This document shows, piece after piece, positions 12,043-27,965 of a DNA stretch of 64,000 nucleotides. A program made the position numbers and the translations under genes. This DNA is from Axinella damicornis (Eukaryota > Porifera > Demospongiae > Axinellida > Axinellidae), in NCBI GenBank assembly GCA_963931865.1, contig OZ007511.1, forward strand, positions 2,347,836 through 2,411,835, in the 5' to 3' direction. Below the pieces are notes generated by a model, which saw only the letters and a list, made by a program, of their open reading frames with translations, searched no databases and was not told where the DNA came from. The stretch's first letter is position 1; every line of letters begins with the position of its first letter.

Positions 12043-12124
12043 CATTCAGAGTAGAGTTCAAAGGTCATATGCAGCCACGCCCTCAACAATACATAATATT
12101 GTCCTATAATTAGGCACTAGCTGT

Positions 12125-16581
<4,457 letters not shown>

Positions 16582-17072
16582 CCTCAAGCAAGCACTATGA
16601 AGAGCTAAGGCCCAGCCGCATGCGCTTGCAAAATTACACTGAGCCCCGCCCTCATTTCCTTTAATTAGAAACACCTCCGGCTTGACACATCTATATCTTT
16701 CTCTGTTGCACTTGGCCTAGGTTGCCTAGAAACATAAGAAATTCTGCAGACGCTCTAACACACATTTCATATCAAATTTCCTGAAATGGCAATTCTTTCC
16801 AGTGGTATATACACAGAACCATGCAGTACACTTTGCGGGAGGGTACACAGAACATGTGCAGCTGCAAAAACTATTATCCAGAAAAACTAAAAACTAGGCT
16901 CACAGGTTTTGATATCACCTTTCGAGCCACCAAATGCCAAATATTAAACACAACTAGGATCACATTAAACTAGACACAACGAAAATGAAAGCAAGTTTGT
17001 ATCCAAACTAAATAGCTTGCCCTCTTTGACAGAGGTAGCAGTGTTCAATAACAATGTAGTTGTGTGTGGTTG

Positions 17073-17496
17073 TCAGACAATACTGCCGTCTTGGTCATCG
17101 TAAGGCTCCACGTAGCTGGAAGGGAACATCCCCATGCGTCCCTTCACCTGCCCACACCACCACACCGCGTCCTCCCGGGCTACCAACGTCACAATGTCCC
17201 CTTCCTCCAGCGAGAGCTCCTGGTCCCCTGAGCTATATAGTCATACACAGCTATCACCTGGAACAGGAGAGGACCAGAATAGTCCTTGGGAGGCCAGAAA
17301 GACTTGGAGGTAAAACCCTTACGTCCACATGCAATTATTATGGACAAGTCAATTTAATACTTGCTTTGTGCTGACCGGCCCAGTGTGAGAGTTACCTTTC
17401 CATGGCTTTGGGGCAGCATAGTATCCCTCGTCTACCAGTGCCGAGGTGTTTACATTAGCTCCACCTTCAGGGATAGACGTGTAGATTGCTGTGTAT

Positions 17497-17571
<75 letters not shown>

Positions 17572-17947
17572 TTCTAACAGTAAAATGTGCGAATGGCTGC
17601 ACCAGCATATCCTCACACTCTCACATTCATTAATGGCTGTCTCTTCTGTCACGGGCACATCATCCGGAGTGGGAGGTAGGTCACGCAAGGGAGGGGAGAG
17701 GGAGATGGCTCCTCCTGTCCCTCACGCCTGACCCTCCCAGTGTGTCTGAACTCGTCGGGTGGTAGTAGTTCTCGTAGGGGACGGAGTGTCGGCCGCTCAT
17801 GGCCGGTGGCCTTCTCACGTTACAAAGAGATCAATGTCTGCATCCACACTACAGTCCTCCAGGGTCTTGCGAACACTCTCGAAACACTGGAGGGAACGTG
17901 GGGATATGATGCTTGTACAATATGACCCTCCTCCTTTCTACATGTAC

Positions 17948-17979
<32 letters not shown>

Positions 17980-19046
17980 ACCCTCCCCCTTCTACGTCTT
18001 CTCCCTCACTGTAGGGGGTTGGGAAATACAGTGAATTATACCAAGAGTCATAACAATAAGTAATATTTATATACCCACTTTGCCGTGCATTACGGGTTTT
18101 TAGTGCACGAGGGCAATCTAGTTAACGGTCGAGGGCGAGATAATGCACGAGCCGAAGGCGAGTGCATTATCCGCCCGAGACCGTTAACTAGATTGCCCGA
18201 GTGCACTAAAGCCCCGTAATGCACGGCAAAGTGGTATCCTAAACTACTTAGTGCAACTCACCGACCCGAGACAGCCTTTGATCTTTGAAAAGTGTGTATT
18301 ATCTAGATAATGCACACTAAAGTGTGCAATAAGCGATTTAATGCTCCGTCATGTGATCGATTCTGAGGCGTCTGATTCGTTGAGGGTCACGTGAGTAGCA
18401 CTAAGAGTGTGCAACTGCGCTTGCGATTATTGCCTGAAGCCATCTTGCGAATATCGCTTTGTCTTTCTTTACTGGTAGTCATTAGTCTTCAAACAGAGGT
18501 GTACAAATGACCTCAATTTCAAAATCCTTATCTTATTGTTATGCTAGAAGTGTAGCGATTACGGTATTCTAACATCACATTAATTGCAGCCCCCCCAACA
18601 GGACTCCCTGGCAGAGGGACCACTAGGAGTAACCTCCTCTCCCTTTTCCTCCCAAATCTCCTCACCTCATCCTCACTGACAGTGGCCTGGGAGCACAAGT
18701 TGCAGTAAGTCCACATCTGGTGACGCAGGTAGGCAACTCGCTGCTCTTCCAAACCCTGGAATTGCTGGAGAGAGGATGAAAAACCAGTCGATGCGTATCC
18801 ACTCCTGAGTGTTTCTGACTCCTTAGTCTTGTACCCAGACCCCACCCTCTCACGAGGAAAACGGTCTGGCGAACCAAGTAGAGGCATGACATGACATGAC
18901 AGACAGACTCCTCACCTTGCAGAGTAGTTCCATCTCTCTCTCCCAGAGATTCCGTGCCTCCTCCAGGTGCTTGACTGACTCCTGATATGTCACATCTGCG
19001 TTGTTGGCAGCAGAGCGAGACCCCTCCATCCGCTTCTGGGCCTGTG

Positions 19047-19093
<47 letters not shown>

Positions 19094-19503
19094 CACACAC
19101 TGATAACAGGNNNNNNNNNNNNNNNNNNNNNNNNNNNNNNNNNNNNNNNNNNNNNNNNNNNNNNNNNNNNNNNNNNNNNNNNNNNNNNNNNNNNNNNNNN
19201 NNNNNNNNNNNNNNNNNNNNNNNNNNNNNNNNNNNNNNNNNNNNNNNNNNNNNNNNNNNNNNNNNNNNNNNNNNNNNNNNNNNNNNNNNNNNNNNNNNNN
19301 NNNNNNNNNNAGGAAAAACGGTCTGGCGAACCAAGTAGAGGCATGACATGACATGACAGACAGACTCCTCACCTTGCAGAGTAGTTCCATCTCTCTCTCC
19401 CAGAGATTCCGTGCCTCCTCCAGGTGCTTGACTGACTCCTGATATGTCACATCTGCGTTGTTGGCAGCAGAGCGAGACCCCTCCATCCGCTTCTGGGCCT
19501 GTG

Positions 19504-19539
<36 letters not shown>

Positions 19540-22500
19540 CACACACTGATAACAGGATGCTCCCTACATGTACATCTGTACCTACACTCATGTTGATACC
19601 ACACAAGTTCAAAGTGCACACTTAATGTCTTTGTAATTATGCTTCACATGAACTTCTCTGTATAGGGCGTGCTGGAGCCAGACGCGTAGGGAACCATATG
19701 CAGTGCGCCCTTGGTTCGATGCATTACTAAACTACCAAACTCCATGTACATGTATACACACACAGACACACTATGCGCTAGAGTCACACCTACCCAGGCA
19801 GGGGGCCCGGGGGGGGGGGGGGGGGGGGGGGGGGCAAATCAAAGACTGCACTATTTCTAGTAGTTGCATGTGCTAAAGGAACATTTCACAGTTTAGTCAT
19901 GGGCAAATTTATGTACTGTCAAAGTTTCAGCCTCCTACAATGACCTTGTACAGTTGTAGCAGAAAGGCTGGGACAGGGGAGGTGTGTGTGTGTATTTCAA
20001 GTCCAGACAGGAGTTCGTGGACTGCCACACATATCCAACAACAGACGATTACGCTACTTGAATGCTCCTTCACAGTGCTCATGCTACTACACACCACTGA
20101 TAACAGGATGCCCCATACCTGCACAAGGTCCTTGGGCTTGGTGTTGGGGTTGCTATGGAGACGGACGTGATTCTCCTCTGCTCTGTCCGCATCACGACAC
20201 TTTCCCTCATAGTTGGACTTCAGCTGAGGGTGTAGTAACAAGAGCTGGTCAACTACATTGTCATAGCAACCATGGTCCCACATCACTTTCATATCACAAC
20301 CAGTGCTGCCCTGAGCCTCCTGAGGGACGTCCCAGGACAGTCCTCTTACATCTCAAAAGGGACATCCCAGGATGTCAAGCTCTTACATCTCAAGAGGAAT
20401 GTCCCAGGGACAGTCCTCCTAGATATCTAGAGGGATGTCACAGCTCAAGAGGGACAGGGAAGTCCCAGGACAGTCGTACTATATCTCAAGAGGGGCGTCC
20501 CAGGACAGTCCTGGAATATGTCTAGACCCCAAGAGCTACATCCCAGGACAATCAAGGATATCACTGTATCCCAAAAGGTGACATCCCGGGATATTCATAG
20601 ACCCCCTGTGGGATGAACTAGAACAGTCCCAGGATATGGAAATTCCTTCCATGGCAGACCGTTATACTATACTATAATGGCGACATAAAGTTTAATGTTA
20701 TGCTTGTTGTAACAGCAATTACCCGATTGTTCTTCTCTAAACAGGCTTTCTTGTAGGAGGCTGAGCGTTTCACCGTGTCCTCACTCTGCAGGGATTGACA
20801 CAATAATTAATAAGCTGGATCAGAGGTGACAGTACATATTGAACACATTCTGGTACCACATCAAAGGAAATTGTAGAGTGGTGCTATAGTAAATGAAGCT
20901 TGAGCTTTATGAAGACTGCAATTTCACAGACGTACCTTCTTGCGGACGTCTCTCTGCTGTTCACGAAATTCCTTGAGGGTTAAATGCAGCTCCTCCTGGA
21001 TCTTATGCGCCAGGTTCAGGTGGATCTTACCAATGGCGTCTGTCTCTGTAAGGGGGAGGGTCACGAGGCGAGATGACACTCACGACAAGGTGACCAGAGG
21101 GGACGACAGGGGATGGGCTCACAGGGGGAGGTGATCAGAGGGGATCACAGGGGGTGATCAGAGGGGATCACAGGGGGAGGGTGATCAGAGGGGATCACAG
21201 GGGGAGGGTGATCAGAGGGGATCACAGGGGGAGGGCGATCAGAGGGGATCACAGGGGGAGGGTGATCAGAGGGGATCACAGGGGGTGATCAGAGGGGATC
21301 ACAGGGGGAGGGTGATCAGAGGGGAACACAGGGGGAGGGGATCACAGGGGGAGGGTGATCAGAGGGGATCACAGGGGGTCACAGGGGGTGATCAGAGGGG
21401 ATCACAGGGGGTGATCAGAGGGGATCACAGGGGGTGATCAGAGGGGATCACAGGGAGTGGTGATGAGAGGGAGTGACAGTGGGAGGCGATCAGAGGGGGG
21501 TGACAGGGGGAGGGTAATCAGAGGGGATGACGATCATAGGGGGTGACAGGGGGAGGTGATGAGAGGGAGTGACAGTGGGAGGTGATCAGAAGGGATGATG
21601 AAAGGGGGAGGGTGATCAGAGGGGATCACAGGGGGAGGGTGATCAGGGGAACACAGGGGGATGATCAGCGGGGGTGACAGGTGGAGGTGATGAGAGGGAG
21701 TGACAGTGGGAGGTGATCAGAGGGGGGTGACAGGGGGAGGGTAATCAGAGGGGATGACGATCATAGGGGAAGTGATGAGAGGGAGTGACAGTGGGAGGTG
21801 ATCAGAGGGGATGATGAAAGGGGGAGGGTGATCAGAGGGGATCACAGGGGGATGATCAGCAGGGGTGACAGGAGGAGGGTGTCTAGAGGTAGTACCTAGT
21901 TTGAGCTGATCCCAGGACTTGCGGAGGGACCTGAAAGACAGATCAATGTTAGCATACATATACACACAGCTACGGTGCACAGACACGTCAGCTGAGAGTG
22001 CAGGGGATCTCTGGTACCACCAGCGTACGCAGCACACAGCCACTCACCCGATCTCATCCTTGCCAGGGCATTTCTTTGCCAGCTGAACTAAACTATTTCC
22101 ATACTCCGTCTCATATTTAGCCCTGAGTGTGTGTGTGAGTTGCATGTGTGTGCGCATGTGAATGTGTTGTGTGTGCATGTACGTTGTATGTGTGTGCATG
22201 TGAATGTGTTGTGTGTGCATGTGAATGTGTTGTGTGTGAACGTGCATGTGAGTGTGTTATGTGTGAACGCGTTGTGTGTGCATGTATGTGTGTGCATGCG
22301 AGTGTTTTGTATGTAGCCTCGTTCCCAGGCCCCATCCGATTTTCGGATGGTCTGGGAACGAGGCTAGCATGTACATGTATGTGAGTGTATTTGAATTCAT
22401 TCCTATAACCACCGCAATAAAAGAAACTATTTTTTATTGCTGGATACGTGGGATACGTGACCTTGAGAATCAGGAATGGTATGCATGTGTGTGCATGTGA

Positions 22501-22551
22501 GTGTGTTGTGTGTTCATGTATATGTGTGTGTGTGTTGTACGTGCAAGTACA

Positions 22552-22586
<35 letters not shown>

Positions 22587-24316
22587 CAGTAAAGGTAACA
22601 CATGCAAATGTACTGAAGCTAAAATTGTCCTCCTCAACTTCCCTATACAGCATCAAGGTACTCACGAGTCAACAACAGCTCTCTACAACAACAATAGAAG
22701 ATGCCACATTAGCGAAGATCAACGTTTTTGAAACATCCTGTTACAAGAGTGCCACCTGTTTGTACCAATTGAACTGCAAAACAGTTTGTATTCCGTTTGT
22801 TAACCGGATCTTGCAAGAATGCTGAAAACACGTATCTTCAGAGATGTGAGATGGCACCTACACATATAGTCACCTCCTATTTCCTGGACCAGCAGCGGCT
22901 CCAGACAGTCACATTCAGGTTCATGAAAGCCGCACACTATGGAGCAGGGACTTACCTTGCGAACACTAACTCCTTCCTGGCCTTGAGGAAGAGACTACCT
23001 CAGTGAGTGGTCAACCACCACCATCAGCTTCCTCCCACAAACTGGAGGAAACTGAGGACCTGGTTCAGCCATAGCAGTAAGACACTACAGTCTAAACTAG
23101 CTCTCACCCACAGGCTATATACCTCCCTCCTAGCCTCACACCCAGGCCCACACACGGAATGCGAAAAAGGGTCTGGTGACACTCGCATGTGTCTCCAAGA
23201 AAGGTGATGGAGATGCATATGGCAGAACTACCAACCGCATGTACGACAGACAGAATTGATACCTTTGTCCCACTGCGGTCTATACCTGCTACACGAGGCT
23301 ACTGCTACACTACCTGTCAGAACTATATAGCTCTCAGCCACAGGCTACCTCTCTCCAAGAAAGGTGATGGTGATGAACATGGTGGTGTGGGTGGTAATGT
23401 GACAATAGTGATGGTGTCGACATGTCGTGGATACGATGGTGTGGGTGTGGATGGTGATGCACATGGTGGTGTGGGTGCAGGTGGCAGAACTACCAGGCAC
23501 ATGTGCATGCACAACAGCTGGAATTGCCCGAGCAGGTTACTGCCCATCCCAGTCTCAACAACACTTACGTAAGAATGGCTACATATGCACTGGCATTCTA
23601 CACCTGAGTTTGATGCTACACAAGCTGTCAGAACTCGGGAGTGGGAGCATCCGAGGAATGACACAGTCTGAGGTTATGCAAACCAACATGACGGACAAGC
23701 TGAGATTCGTTGCAGCCAGCTGAGTTGAATGGACTTGGCAGATGCTACCATTCCTGTCTCAATCTGCTACCATGACAAGACACTGTGGCAGGCTCACCTC
23801 TTCTCCAGAAAGTCTTCAAAGTCTTGGCAATTCCGCTTGCCTTCCTTCAGTCTCTTGACCAACACATCAAACCCCGCTGTGCTGCAGAAGTCGCTTCCCT
23901 GTGCATAATGCGGGGGTGTGGCATACGGTGAGCGCGAGTGGCTAAAGCATTACACTGCGGACTAGTCCAGCCAGACCCATACCTCGCCACCCACAACTTC
24001 CTGCATGGCAAGACCTGGGTCTAGCTCAATAGACTAAAAAAGGTCCCAGGGTTCAAAATATTATCACACCTGTTACTTCATGGTAGCATGCTTTTCTTAC
24101 CCCACCTCACTTGGGAGACCAGCCTTTGGCCCACATATCAACAAGCACGGCCTAGCAACTTATTCAACTCTCACCCGGCCAACACGGTGGCTGGATCATA
24201 GACGCACACCGGATATGGGACGCCAACCGTTAACCATGCATACGGCCTATAGTATGGAGGTGGGATTTAGACCGATTGCACCAACTTACCCAGAAGTTAG
24301 CCGAAAACTTGGCCAT
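17073..24316 (-). CDS. PSTPIP1: PSTPIP-type F-BAR and SH3 adaptor
   Basis: Membrane-curving actin adaptor. Exons: 24290-24316, 23798-23898, 22048-22122, 21896-21930, 20936-21045, 20723-20785, 20119-20223, 19373-19498 (artefactual second copy 18916-19041), 18666-18764, 17625-17886, 17396-17488, 17073-17250. The total is about 424 residues against 416 for human PSTPIP1. The first exon encodes MAKFSANFW before a GTAAGT donor, like the family's short first exon. The F-BAR coiled coil includes FDVLVKRLKEGKRNCQDFED, EGKCRDADRAEENHVRL and EEARNLWEREMELLCK, ending at CSVDADIDLFV. The linker holds SVPYENYYHPTSSDTLGG, and the C-terminal SH3 holds AVYDYIAQ, ELSLEEGDIVTLVARE and GMFPSSYVEPY. Three one-base frame breaks are present: two compensating within 17625-17886 and one in the SH3 (about 17228-17232). 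They look like sequencing or assembly errors, but a decaying gene is possible. Confidence 0.93.
18079..18233. mobile_element. Palindromic MITE-like element
   Basis: Left end CACTTTGCCGTGCATTACGG pairs with right end CCGTAATGCACGGCAAAGTG. Inner segments TAGTTAACGGTC and GACCGTTAACTA also pair. About 155 bp in a PSTPIP intron, with no coding content. Confidence 0.85.
18855..19557. other. Scaffold gap (200 N) flanked by a false direct duplication
   Basis: N bases occupy 19111-19310. The left flank 18855-19110 and right flank 19311-19557 are the same sequence, base for base except for a different poly-G length and one extra A near the start. Both carry the same 126-bp F-BAR exon. Two contig ends that overlap at a poly-G run were apparently joined without being merged. 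Confidence 0.95.
21055..21890. repeat. GATCAGAGGGGATCACAGGG minisatellite
   Basis: About 30 units of 21-28 bp built from GATCAGAGGGGATCACAGGG plus a variable GGAGGGT. It fills the PSTPIP intron between exons 20936-21045 and 21896-21930. Its C/T-rich complement runs straight into the acceptor CCCCCTTACAG. Confidence 0.93.
22313..22366. repeat. Hairpin element, TAGCCTCGTTCCCAGG family
   Basis: TAGCCTCGTTCCCAGGC with a CCATCCGA/TCGGATGG stem and complement ending GGGAACGAGGCTA. Only 54 bp, so essentially one hairpin. Confidence 0.92.
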
Positions 24317-24448
24317 CTTCTTCCACTCTTACTATCACTGGGTCTCCGCAGAGCAACTATTTGCTTGGTGTCAAATTAGCAGCTATGATCAACGGACGCC
24401 GGCGCCGAACACAAAACTCCAACTGGAGCGCTCGAGCTCAACAAATTA

Positions 24449-24456
24449 TGACGTCA
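24449..24456. promoter_or_regulatory. CRE/ATF palindrome TGACGTCA
   Basis: A perfect TGACGTCA 133 bp upstream of the PSTPIP-like ATG on the minus strand, in a CpG-containing patch. It is a plausible promoter element judged by position. Confidence 0.45.
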
Positions 24457-26545
24457 TGCGATTGGCAACTGAAAGCGGCGCGCGGGCATGGGAACGAGGC
24501 TAGACCGGTTCTAGATGTGCGCGTTTCTGGTAAAGTATGTAGTCTACTTCCTGCTGGACCAATATCCACGTCGAATAATTTTTTACACCACTTGGCCACA
24601 GCCACCCCTGAATCAACCAGCCTATATAATTATAGCTAATGATAAAACAATGAATATTGTGAAGCTGCAGCCTCATTCCCAGACCGCCTCACCCGATCTC
24701 TTGCAAGTGACAAATGCTAGGGTGAGAAGGCCTGGGAACAAGGCTATAATTGTAAAGAACAGACAAGCCTTCCTGTGTACACCTAACTAGCTCTCCATTA
24801 AATTTGAGCAGCCAGAAGGATCGATGCAGATGGACAATTACCCCTCCCCTCTTGGGACACCAGGGGATAGACTAAATGTATGATGGACAACAAACCTTCC
24901 CTCTCAGAATACCGACTATAATGTCATGCATTTCCCCTACAGCCTAGCTAGCCTAGCACACACTTATCTTCTTGATGACAGTCAAAACATGACATTGTAC
25001 ACTCATACAACCTAAATGGCCACTTGCTGTCGTAGGGACAAGACAGAAATACACTTCCCTCATTCAGTCATTCGATCACAGTTTCACAGGTGCAGCAAAA
25101 AATTTGGACATGTACATCTAGTGCATGTCATGCAGATTGTGTACAAAAAACCAATGGGAATTATAGGCAAAATTTTAAGAAGGTTAGAGAAATGTCAGTT
25201 GATGTAAGGGGCTTGGGTTTGGGTGCTAGTCATTGTGAACCATTGCATCATGAACACTCGTGGGAAGCTTGCGATAGTGCTGTCTTCTCCCTCCTCCTCC
25301 TCCCCTTCCTCCTCCTCCTCCTCCTCCTCCTCTTCTGCTCATCACAAAGTCGTACAGCTGGGAGAGAGAAAGGACACTTCAAGAGCCTGTCTGTTATTAA
25401 CCCTTGTCGTGTGTATGTTGCACGGGTTAAAAACTAGGTACTTGTCTGCCGTCAGACTTCCTACAGTGCTGCTGCGCCCGGCACTGGACTGCTCATGCAT
25501 GCGACTGAGGGGGCAGTAGCTGAAGCGGGCGAAGCTACTTGTATAACTACAATACACACACATTACAGTATTGATGTGCCCTGATGAAGACAACAACACT
25601 GTAGTCACAATTTTGATGAATATTTTTTGAGGTTGGAATTAATTCAACTAGCCAACCGAGAGAGAAACCCTAAATAAAACATTAAAGACGGATGCGGATG
25701 CTCATTTGCAATTGGTCAGGTACTCCATTTAGAGGTATACCCTGGTTCACGGTTGATGTTACACCATTCAAATCCCTAGTTACTGTTGCTATTCTCTAAA
25801 CAACATACAATATACAGGTACATGCTCAAATGGTACACCTCAGAGCATTTGCACTCATGGTCTACAATACACTAAGATTTTAACGTGTGTGTGTCTGTGT
25901 GTGTGACGGAAGTGGGCGTGGGGCGGGACTGACTACAATGATGTACGACCTTCGTACTTTACTACTACCTCTGAACCTCGAACTCTGCGAAGATTGCACG
26001 AGAATGATGGGCAATTGCAACTGCATAGGCTAGAACATTCCAAAATGGTTGAGGCTGCAAGCGGACACAATCCGGCAGCCGCAGGTCAAGTGGATGCGAT
26101 CTGAGGGTGCTGCTGCTGAAGTGGATGTGATCAGGGAGCAGCAGCTGAGGCAGACACGATCGGGAAGCAGCAGCTGAGGCTGACGGGATCGGGGAGCAAA
26201 AGCTAAGGCAGATGTGGTCGGGGGAACACCAGCTCAGTCGTATGCGATCGGGGTGCAACAGCGGCATGAAGCCCACACAACGGGAGCAGCTGCACCAGGC
26301 GCCGGACTGCTAATGTAGGCAAACGAAGGAGAAGTAGCTGAGAACGAAGCGAGCGACTGCATAATTGATGCAATCATCATTCCCAACTTCATGAACAATG
26401 TGTTTGCCTCTTCCCAGGCTCCTCCCCAGCTTTCGTCACATTCGTTTTGTTGTACATGTACAGTGCCGTAGTCGTGCGTTATTAGGCACATGCGCCTAGA
26501 TCTCCACAGGAAGGAAATATGCGGCTAATAACGAGATGCACTCAA
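24457..26545. other. Intergenic region with dispersed repeats
   Basis: No coding segment recognised. It holds a hairpin-family element (about 24668-24755), a (TCC)n run (25289-25332), a short fragment near 25470-25560, and a dispersed element at about 25885-26360. That element carries an internal ATCGGGGAGCAGCAGCTGAGG minisatellite, and a second copy lies at 30385-30765. Confidence 0.6.
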
Positions 26546-27930
26546 TCACTCCACGCTAAAGTCGTCTTCCAGAAACTCATGCCATTTTCGATCCTACTTA
26601 GCTGAGACGAGAGTTGAACCTGTGTCTAACAGCGAACATGCGTCTGCAGGGGAGCTGTGCCTATAAACGCGCGACTACAGTATGAGACAAAAAGCTCAAG
26701 AGGAGCCTGTGAACGAGGCTACCTATGTGCAATACAGATATGCAGCACACACATCTCACTAAGGTGAGACTTTCCCTCATGCAGCTAAGTACCTTTGGCA
26801 TCTGATGTGCACACAAACCTTCTTTCTGTTGTAGTAACCGACATAGCCGACAACAGCCACCACTAGGAGAACAATGACGGCCAGCACTGCCAACAGCCAC
26901 TTGCTACCTGTGACACCGGTAGTTGCATCTGTAGTGTCTTCGCTGCTGCTATCTCCATCACTGTTTGGAGACTCTATGGAAGCAACAAAACAGCTTCATT
27001 ACAATGGATTCAGCTGTAACTTGCGCTTCTCCGTCTCATGGATCATAACACCTTTAGCAGGGAGGGAGGGAGGGAGGGAGGGAGGGAGGGAGGGAGGGAG
27101 GGAGGGAGGGAGGGAGGGAGGGAGGGAGGGAGGGAGGGAGGGAGGGAGGGAGGGAGGGAGGGAGGGAGGGAGGGAGGGAGGGAGGGAGGGAGGGAGGGAG
27201 GGAGGGAGGGAGGGAGGGAGGGAGGGAGGGAGGGAGGGAGGGAGGGAGGGAGGGAGGGAGGGAGGGAGGGAGGGAGGGAGGGAGAGGGGAGGGGGAGGGA
27301 GGGAGGGAGGCTCTCACCCAGCAAATGCCTGTCCAGTCCTACAAGGCTAGTTCAACCCTAAGTTAGCCCTTAACTCCTGGTCCTGTAGGTCAAGAATGAT
27401 CATTCTGCTGGCTACTACCCTCTGCTCTACAGGTGACCTATGGGCAAGATCACTTGCTGGATGTGTATAAAGTCCTTCAGTCTTACAAACATGACCCCTG
27501 CTCAAATCCATCCATCTATTTGTATATGTACAGTTGTATCTACCTTCAGATTCTGAATCTGGTTCAGATTCTAAATCTGGTTCTGTGATGGCAGGTGGTG
27601 TGGGGGGTGGTACTGTGGAGGCAGGTGGTACGGGGGCAGATGATGCGGGAGGATCTGTTAGATGTTGCTTAATTGAAGCTATCTCTTTTTCTTGCTTGTC
27701 TGCCGTAGTTTGCAGTCCCCCAATTTTGCTCTTGAAGTAGTCCAAGTAGTCAGTCAAGAGTTTAAATATTGGGTCAGGCTTCAAAACTACAATCGCGACT
27801 GGTTTACCACGTTCCACACAAGAAGCTTCCAGATGTGCAGTGAATGTACCATCAATTGTTAGGTTAAATTGGGCATACTTCACTGAATCATCAGATGGGA
27901 GAAACATTACAACTTGACTTGTCGTCGACA

Positions 27931-27965
<35 letters not shown>

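Noticed and set aside
18916..19041. A genuine duplicated F-BAR exon in the PSTPIP-like gene
   Set aside because: The copies are identical including intron sequence and flank an N gap, so an assembly artefact is far likelier.
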